Assembly: GCF_048569485.1 (NCBI RefSeq)
Contig: NC_134356.1
Span: forward strand, 471,520,393-471,584,392
DNA length: 64,000 bases
Direction of reading: 5' to 3'
Source: Anomaloglossus baeobatrachus
Taxonomy: Eukaryota; Chordata; Amphibia; Anura; Aromobatidae
Within the stretch, counting starts at the first letter, position 1, and each line of letters opens with the position of its first letter. The translations under genes were made by a program, and so were the position numbers. Below, in pieces: positions 57,663 to 64,000 of this stretch. Below the pieces are notes generated by a model. It was not told where the DNA came from. It ran no database searches and saw nothing but the letters and a program-made list of their open reading frames with translations.

Positions 57663-58705
57663 ACTAGTATCATAGTTTTTAAGGTTGAAGGGAGACTCTA
57701 AGTCCATCTAGTTCAACCCGTAGCCTAACATGTTGATCCAGAGGAAGGCAAAAAAAACCCAATGTGGCAAACAAGTTCCAATGGGGAAAAAATTTCCTTC
57801 CTGACTCCACATCCGGCAATCAGACTAGTTCCCTGGATCAACACCCTGTCATAAAATCTAATATACATAACTGCTAATATTACATTTTTCAAGAAAGGCG
57901 TCCAGGCTCTGCTTAAATGTTAGTAGTGAATCACTCATTACAACATCATGCGGCAGAGAGTTCCATAGTCTCACTGCTCGCACAGTAAAGAATCCTCGTC
58001 TGTGATTATGATTAAACCTTCTTTCCTCAAGACGTAGCGGATGCCCCCGTGTTCCAGTCGCAGGCCTAGGTGTAAAAAGATCTTTGGAAAGGTCTCTGTA
58101 CTATCCCCTCATATATTTATACATTGTGATTAGATCCCCCCTAAGCCTTCGTTTTTCCAAACTAAATAACCCCAAGTTTAATAACCTGTCTTGGTATTGC
58201 AGCCCACCCATTCCTCTAATAATCTTGGTGGCTCTTCTCTGCACCCTCTCCAGTTCAGCTATGTCCTTCTTATATATCGGTGACCAGAATTGTACACAGT
58301 ATTCTAACTGCGGTCGCACTAGTGACTTGTACAGAGGTAGAACTATATTTTTTTCATGAACACTTATACCTCTTTTAATACATCCCATTATTTTATTAGC
58401 CCTGGCAGCAGCTGCCTGACACTGTCCACTAAAGTGAAGTTTACCATCCACCCATACACCCAAGTCTTTTTCTGTGTCTGTTTTACCCAGTGTTCTACAA
58501 TTAAGTACATAATCATAAATGTTATTTCCTCTACCCAAGTGCATGACCTTACATTTATCTACATTAAACTTCAATTGCCACTTCTCAGCCCAATCCTCCA
58601 ATTTACATAAATCTCCCTGTAATATAAAATTATCCTCCTCTGTATTGATTACCCTGCAGAGTTTAGTATCATCTGCAAATATTGAAATCAGTGAACAAGA
58701 GTTAG
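57663..58705 (-). mobile_element. L2/CR1-group LINE, 5'-truncated
   Basis: On the minus strand the copy starts inside the reverse transcriptase at the catalytic FADDTKL motif (near 58670) and runs to the 3' end near 57663. A 166-residue frame (58101-58601) reads WAEKWQLKFNVDKCKVMHLG, LVRPQLEYCVQFWSP, LERVQRRATKII and GDLITMYKYM, the conserved segment after the reverse transcriptase in this LINE group. Downstream frames with FFTVRAVRLWNSLPHDV follow. The 3' end carries the GTTGAACTAGATGGAC phrase usual for the group. It stops at the TA-flanked element at 58708; LINE coding does not resume on the far side. Confidence 0.9.
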
Positions 58706-58779
58706 TACGTTGATTCCCCGAAAATAAGACCTACCCCAAAAATAAGCCTTAGCAGGAATTTTTAGCATTTTCGGCTTAA

Positions 58780-59377
58780 AGGGTGCTTTACACGCTGCGA
58801 CATCGCTACTGATATATCGTCAGGGTCACGTCGTTAGTGACGCACATCCGGCGCCGGTAGCGACATCGCAGCGTGTAACACCAAGGAGCGATGATCAACG
58901 ATCACAAAATCATTCAAAAACGGTGATCGTTGACACGTCGCTCCTTTCCTTAATATTGCTGCTGCCACAGGTACGATGTTGTTTGTTGTTCCTGCAGCAC
59001 CACACATCGCTATGTGTGACACCGTAGGAACGACAAACATCTCCTTACCTGCGTCCACCGGTAATGCGGAAGGAAGGAGGTGGGCGGGATGTTACGTCCC
59101 GCTCATCTCCGCCTTTCTGCTTCTATTGGCCGGCCGCTTAGTGACGCTGCAGTGAAGCTATGACGCCGAACGCACCTCCCCCTTGAAGGATGGATTGTTC
59201 GGCGATCACAGCGACGTCGCTGACAAGGTATGTGTGTGTGACGCTGCCGTAGCGATAATGTTCGCTACAGCAGCGATCACCAAATGTCGCACGAATGCCG
59301 GGGGGCAGATACTATCGTGCTTGACATCGCTAGCTCGCTAGCAATCGCTAGCGATGTCGCAGCGTGTAAAGCACCCT
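58780..59377. mobile_element. Harbinger-type MITE with TAA duplication (598 bp)
   Basis: Ends AGGGTGCTTTACACGCTGCG, identical for 20 bp in inverted form at the other side. TAA at 58777-58779 and 59378-59380. Mirrored halves around a GC-rich centre. It sits 72 bp inside the TA-flanked element. Confidence 0.93.
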
Positions 59378-59805
59378 TAAGACTTAAATATAAAGGGTGT
59401 TTTACACGCTGCGACATTGCTAGCGATTGCTAGCGATGTCGAGCGCGATAGCACCCGCTCCCGTCGCTTGTGCGACATTTGGTGCTCGCTGCCGAAGCGA
59501 ACATTATTGCCACGGCAGCGTCACACGCACATACCTTGTCAGCGACGTCGCTGTGACCGCCGAACAATCCCCCCTTCAAGGGGGAGGTACGTTCGGCATC
59601 ATAGTCACATCACTGTGGCGTCACTAAGTGGCCGCCCAATAGAAGCGGAGGGGCGGAGATGAGCGGCCGCAACATGCCGCCCACCTCCTTCCTTCCTCAT
59701 TGCCAGTGGACGCAGGTAAGGAGATGTTCATCGTTCCTGCGGTGTCACACATGGCGATGTGTGATGCCGCAGGAACGAAGAACAACATCGTACCTGTGGC
59801 AGCAG

Positions 59806-61332
59806 CAGGGTGGATTGATTTAAATCACGCCGATTTAAATCATGATTTAAATCACGATTTAAATCAAAAGATTTTTTTCTATTTAAATCGGATCGATTTA
59901 AATCATGATTTTAATCATGATTTAAATCACTGATTTAAATCAAAAGGTTTTTTTTTAATATAAATCACGATTAAAATGAGAAGTGAGAGCAGTGTGCATG
60001 TGCGCCCATAGTTACACGGACGAAACTAGGGGCAACGATCTAACGCCAGGGTGAGGGGGGGACCCCAAAGTAAGTAAAAATCTTTTTTGTTTTACTATAT
60101 GGCAATAGGTAGGTGTTTAAAAGCCGCATGTCTTAATTGTATAAACTATTAATAGCCTCCACATTTTGTTCATACTGCCCCTTTAATTCCACACTTCTAG
60201 CTTGGTTTCAGTTTTGGTTTAGTTTCTTTTTCCCTGCATTCAGTTGACATGCCCAAACTTGTTGGATAGTCAGCAGTACTTGGCTCAGGCTGTAGTAACA
60301 TCAGCAGTGCTTGGCTCAGGCTGTAGTAACAATCAAACTTCATAAGTGATCTGTGTGAGCCATGGCAGCAGGTCGTAAGAGAGACCCTATTTGGGTTCAT
60401 TTTGTTGAGATGCCAGCAGCAGATCTTGGAAAGAAAGGTGCAAGAGCAAAGTGCAAATACTGTCAAAAGGATATCCAAGGACTTGTTTGCCGTTTGAAAT
60501 CACATTATGAAAACTGCAACCAGAAGGGAAATGAAGATGTTGATAGTGATACAACTAATGTCAATGAACCCCCACAGCTTCTTATGCACCAGGAGCCTAG
60601 TACTAGTGGTAAGTCTGGCAATTAATTTACAACCTATTTTTTTAACAGACATTTTACTGGGATGGTTAAAGTCTATGAAAAGAAAAATTTCTAGCACTGG
60701 TAGTTCTGGAGTATAGAATTTAAATTTATGTTAAGGCAATATTTCACAGAAAATTAACGCTAAAGGACATGTGCACCTTTATTTTTTTAAGGTGCACATG
60801 CCCCCCCCCCTGCAGCTCTCTTACCTCCGATCCCCGCAGCGCTGAGATCCGTGGCTTCGTTTTGACCGTCCGCCTCCCGTCCTCCGGTTGCGGCCTACTC
60901 GCAGTGATCCAGCGGCGTGACGTCAGCGGGCCGCACGCTCCATTGAAATGAATGGAGGCGCGCTCGCGGACGGGCAGAACGAAGCCGTAAACAGTAAACA
61001 GTAGGCTTAAAGGACTGATGTATTCACTGAAGATGTTTGCTTACTTCAAACGTTAGAGATAGGCTATTGTTACAAAGTACTTACTCTCTGTAGTTCAATT
61101 CTGAGTGTTTAATAGTGCAAATAAAAATTATTAGGTTTCATAATCAACTGTTTTAATATTTTTATTTGTGTAAAACAATTAGATTTGCAAAAAGACAAAG
61201 TTTTGCTTGTGTACAACTTGATTAAAAAATCTGATTTAAATCAAATGATTTAAATCAAAAAAATCTGATTTAAATCAAAAAAATCTGATTTTTTTTATTT
61301 TTTTAAAAAAATCAAGATTTTTATCCACCCTG
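59806..61332 (+). mobile_element. Small hAT transposon (1.5 kb) keeping a BED-finger exon
   Basis: Ends CAGGGTGGAT, inverted on the right (ATCCACCCTG). The 8-bp duplication GGCAGCAG at 59798-59805 and 61333-61340 is perfect. The palindromic word GATTTAAATC recurs many times just inside both ends, like subterminal transposase-binding sites. The only protein signal is one BED-finger exon; the catalytic part is gone, so it depends on a transposase made elsewhere. It sits inside the MITE at 59394. Confidence 0.95.
60362..60625 (+). CDS. BED zinc-finger exon of a hAT transposase, catalytic part lost
   Basis: 87-residue frame MAAGRKRDPIWVHFVEMPAA with a CKYC and SHYENC pair (about residues 32-54) forming a BED-type CCHC finger, the DNA-binding head of many hAT transposases. 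The ATG at 60362 is the natural start. Near its end a GTAAGT (60609-60614) looks like a splice donor, and TTTTTTTAACAG before 60650 like an acceptor; joined there, the reading would continue for about two dozen residues to a stop at 60714. This is inference. No RNase H-like core follows. It could be dead, or could make a short DNA-binding peptide. Confidence 0.7.
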   Translation: MAAGRKRDPIWVHFVEMPAADLGKKGARAKCKYCQKDIQGLVCRLKSHYENCNQKGNEDVDSDTTNVNEPPQLLMHQEPSTSGKSGN

Positions 61333-62295
61333 GGCAGCAGCGATATTAAGAAAAGGAGCGACGTGTCAACGATCACCGTTTTTGAACGATTTTGCGATTG
61401 TTGATCGTCGCTCCTTGGAGTCACACGCTGCGATGTCGCTACTGGCGCCGGATGTGCATCACTAACGACGTGACCCCGACGATATATCGGTAGCGATGTT
61501 GCAGCGTGTAAAGCACCCTTAAGTCCTACTCTGAAAATAAACCCTAGTCACGGGGCAATAATGAAGGGTCCATCCTGCTCAAAAAGTTAAAGAATACTGC
61601 AGGACACTTCATTATAAAAAAGCAGACACCCCCAAAAGAGAAAAGACAGAAGGCCCTGCAATCATACTTGCCAGATACCGAGGAGGACCTGCTGTGGAAC
61701 GCACACCAACACACATCAGATTGCACACACACTCACCACATCCAGCGATACAGATTGCTGCCGGCCGGCAGAGAATCCTTGCATGCAGTGCAGTGGAGCA
61801 CGAGGACCTGCGGTGGAACACATGTTGGAATGCATCAATGTGTTCCACCTCAGGTTCTCTATGCAGTCCACTGCAGGTCCTTGCACTCACTTGCACTGCA
61901 TTCCAGGATTCTCTGCCGTCCAGAAGCAATCAGTATCGCTGGATGTGGGGAGTGTGTTTGTACAATTATGTGCAACCTGATGTGTGTATGTATGAGTATG
62001 AGTTTGTGTGTGTGCAACCTGATGTGTGTGAGTATCTGCCAGAAGCAGGGAGGGACCACGTGGAACATACGTACTGGGAGTGCCCGCCGAAAATCGCTGG
62101 AAGACTTGGGAGCGATGCAGATGCCTGGGGTCTGGTAAGTATGATTCTCCTGGGAAGGATCTGCTTTTTCGGGGGATAAACTTTCCACCAACCGTGCTTC
62201 CCTGAGAATAAGCCCTCCACAAAAATAAGCCCTAGTGCATTTTTAGGGGCAAAAAAAATATGACAGCGTCGTCTTATTTTCGGGGAAACACGGTA

Positions 62296-63128
62296 ACTAC
62301 CGACTTATTACTTTTTAGGTCCCTAGTAAAAAAAAGAAGTCTTGGATAAGCCCTTTATCTAAGTATCGTATACCTTTTGCCAAATCCATAACCACACATA
62401 TCTATCCCCAAATAACAAGGTAGGAAGAAGGTATTGTGGAATATGGTGAATGCACACAAGGTCTGCATGACAACACTTCCCCAGACAGTAAACCAACAAG
62501 AACATTACCATCTCAAGATGTAAGCCAGCTACTTGTGAGGTAGTGAGACCAAAAATATTACACAATAAAAACTGAGTTTTCACGTATACTAACACACCCT
62601 GTAAACTTAGCTTTTATTCAAAGGTGCTTTACATAATAGGTAAGTTATCCCCCATTAATAATACAGAGGAGGAGGTACTGATCGGTCGAGCATGAGCACC
62701 TACGCTTCATTCATTGCCAATGGGATTGCCTGAAAAAGCTGTACTCGCTTTCACCAACAGACCCATAGATCGTGAGCGGAGCAAATATGAATATGCTCAA
62801 CCTCTAACCCATTCAGATGAGGCTCTGTCGAGTCCCATCTTGGAATTGCTGTAAGTCCCAGCAGTTGGACCCCCAGTGATCAGTGAGCTATCCCCTATCA
62901 TAGGAATAGATGTTAACTTATTACTTTGGCAATGCCCATTTATAGAGGACCTGTATCTTACTTAAAATATCTCTGAGCTCTGTTTATTCTGATGATTTTC
63001 CATCTTTTTCTGTGTCCCTCCATTGCAGATATATGCACATTTGCTCTTTTTGAAGCGCAGTATGTGATATTTCTGCTTGTAGTTCAATTAGATGTTTCTT
63101 TAGAGTCTTCTCTGTGGGCCAGTTTCAG
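62296..63128. other. Intron 8 sequence, nothing recognised
   Basis: No exon matching the missing part of adal, and no element ends. Confidence 0.4.
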
Positions 63129-63136
63129 CTGTCTAC

Positions 63137-63545
63137 TAGTGATGAGTGAACTCGAGGTTCGGGGTTCATACTGAACACAGACTCTAAAAAAACAGAGAGT
63201 TGGGGTTTCGAGTTCGGGAGCTTTACGTATGCAAACCACTTATGCGAGCATCGCTGTGCTCGGGTACACTCGGTGCTCAGCCCAGTGAGAGCCTCTTGCA
63301 GTGTTTGAATGGCTCTCACTGGGGGTAACAATAGCGTGATCGGATGTAGTGTATACAAGAAAAAAAATGAAAAATCCCGCCCCTGGAAGTGATCTGTTTA
63401 TGGCTGGCTGCATGTGGGCGGAGACCTGACTTGCCCAGTTAGTGACCCCATTGGGGTGCAGGTCAAGTCCAGGTCCTATTGTGAACTTTTCCAAAAGTCT
63501 GGCTTCACCCACCAAACCAAACGTCCACTGGTCCGATCAACTCTA
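63137..63545. mobile_element. Short hAT-type MITE (409 bp)
   Basis: Left end TAGTGATGAGTGAACTCG, right end (inverted) TAGAGTTGATCGGACC. The flanks CTGTCTAC and CTCTCTAG agree at six of eight positions, as expected for an aged hAT duplication. The left end matches the autonomous hAT at 17217 except for one base in the first 13. Confidence 0.65.
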
Positions 63546-63936
63546 CTCTCTAGCTAACTTACCAGTCTCAGATGCTGCAGAGCTGGTATTGGCAACAACT
63601 GGGAGGCACAGGGGAAAGCCCACACTCCTATTGGAAACTGAAGAAAATATATACAGTATATACTGTATATGCTGTATATTATAATATATATAATGAGAAA
63701 AAATTCCAGCCGCACACTGTTAAAAACCAAAACAAAATTCTACCTTGTACATACATGGAGGTATTTAGAATATTATAATGGCCACTGTAATACCAGCCCA
63801 GCGCCCCTTCACGGCAACCTCCTTTGCTGGGTCCTACACTACACTGCATCTTCTCTTGGTTTTAAAAACCTACAAGATCAGCTGGTGAACAAAAAGGAGG
63901 CTAATGAAGAAGCCAGGAGCTGGGGTGCAAATCCAG
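63546..63936. other. Sequence at the right edge, nothing recognised
   Basis: A TATACTGTATA stretch is near 63650-63690. No exon seen. Confidence 0.4.
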
Positions 63937-64000
63937 CAAACAGAGCACCACTCCCTGTTATATGTATAATGCATATAACAGGGAGTGGTGCTCTGTTTGT
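63937..64000. repeat. Perfect inverted repeat at the window edge
   Basis: Arms of about 28 bp, containing CAGAGCACCACTCCCTG and its complement, around a 7-base centre (TATAATG). It may be the axis of a longer palindrome continuing to the right. Confidence 0.85.

Larger units (their letters stand above)
59394..61519. mobile_element. Harbinger-type MITE with TAA duplication, split by a hAT
   Basis: Ends AGGGTGTTTTACACGCTGCG and, inverted, AGGGTGCTTTACACGCTGCA, with TAA at 59391-59393 and 61520-61522. The MITE sequence is 59394-59805 plus 61341-61519, about 590 bp, the length of its neighbour. It starts only 13 bp after the end of that neighbour's TAA. Confidence 0.93.
58708..62293. mobile_element. 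TA-flanked transposon hosting a nest of insertions
   Basis: Ends with TTCCCCGAAAATAAGAC near both termini (58712-58728 and, inverted, 62273-62289), with TA at 58706-58707 and 62294-62295. The own sequence is only 58708-58779 plus 61523-62293; the rest is two MITEs and a hAT. The right part has a large inverted repeat at about 61690-61980 (CTTGCATGCAGTG... and TCTCTGCCG-type partners). Non-autonomous; the TA duplication suggests Tc1/mariner. Confidence 0.8.

Noticed and set aside
57200-64000. Missing 3' exons of adal
   Set aside because: Searched for the LCLTSN and TDDKG segments with splice sites on the + strand. A CAG acceptor-like site near 63028 leads into a frame without similarity. They must lie outside the window.

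Overview
The window is from a repeat-rich vertebrate nuclear genome, most likely a frog. The species is inferred from the mixture of DIRS, Gypsy, Tc1, hAT, L2-like LINE and many TTA/TAA-flanked MITEs, not proven. The only host gene I can support is adal, encoding N6-methyl-AMP deaminase (adenosine deaminase-like protein), on the + strand. Eight coding exons lie at 7299-7346, 17020-17150, 29445-29505, 33372-33456, 33615-33696, 34504-34630, 54611-54691 and 56759-56885. All have GT-AG borders and compatible phases. They encode the first 247 codons plus one base; the C-terminal exons, with the last catalytic Asp pair, lie beyond the right edge. A CpG-rich promoter with a CCAAT box precedes exon 1.

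Layout: 1-4066 is the 3' part of a Gypsy chromovirus with its 3' LTR, abutting a truncated Tc1 copy. 4085-5676 holds a short tandem repeat and a probable LTR. Intron 1 (7347-17019) contains a 4.7-kb minisatellite built from 12- and 15-bp modules, a MITE, a TTTC microsatellite and a LINE end. Intron 2 (17151-29444) contains a Tc1 element whose left terminal repeat is interrupted by a 6.1-kb hAT element with a nearly intact BED-type transposase, two MITEs sharing one TTA, and a second, nearly complete Tc1. Introns 3 to 5 hold foldback elements and MITEs. Intron 6 (34631-54610) carries several MITEs and a broken DIRS element at about 40677-51930, itself interrupted by three other insertions. Intron 7 holds more MITEs. 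After exon 8 comes an L2-like LINE and a Russian-doll nest at 58708-62293: a TA-flanked element contains two Harbinger-type MITEs, and one of those contains a small hAT that keeps only the BED-finger exon.

Almost all non-exonic DNA is transposon-derived, and many insertions can be ordered in time from their target-site duplications. The very long open frames between 7019 and 12208 come from the minisatellite, whose modules are all multiples of three, and are not genes. No tRNA, rRNA, CRISPR array or bacterial operon was seen. Nothing here looks like a new multi-gene system. The most unusual items are the modular minisatellite, the dated nests and the BED-only mini-hAT.
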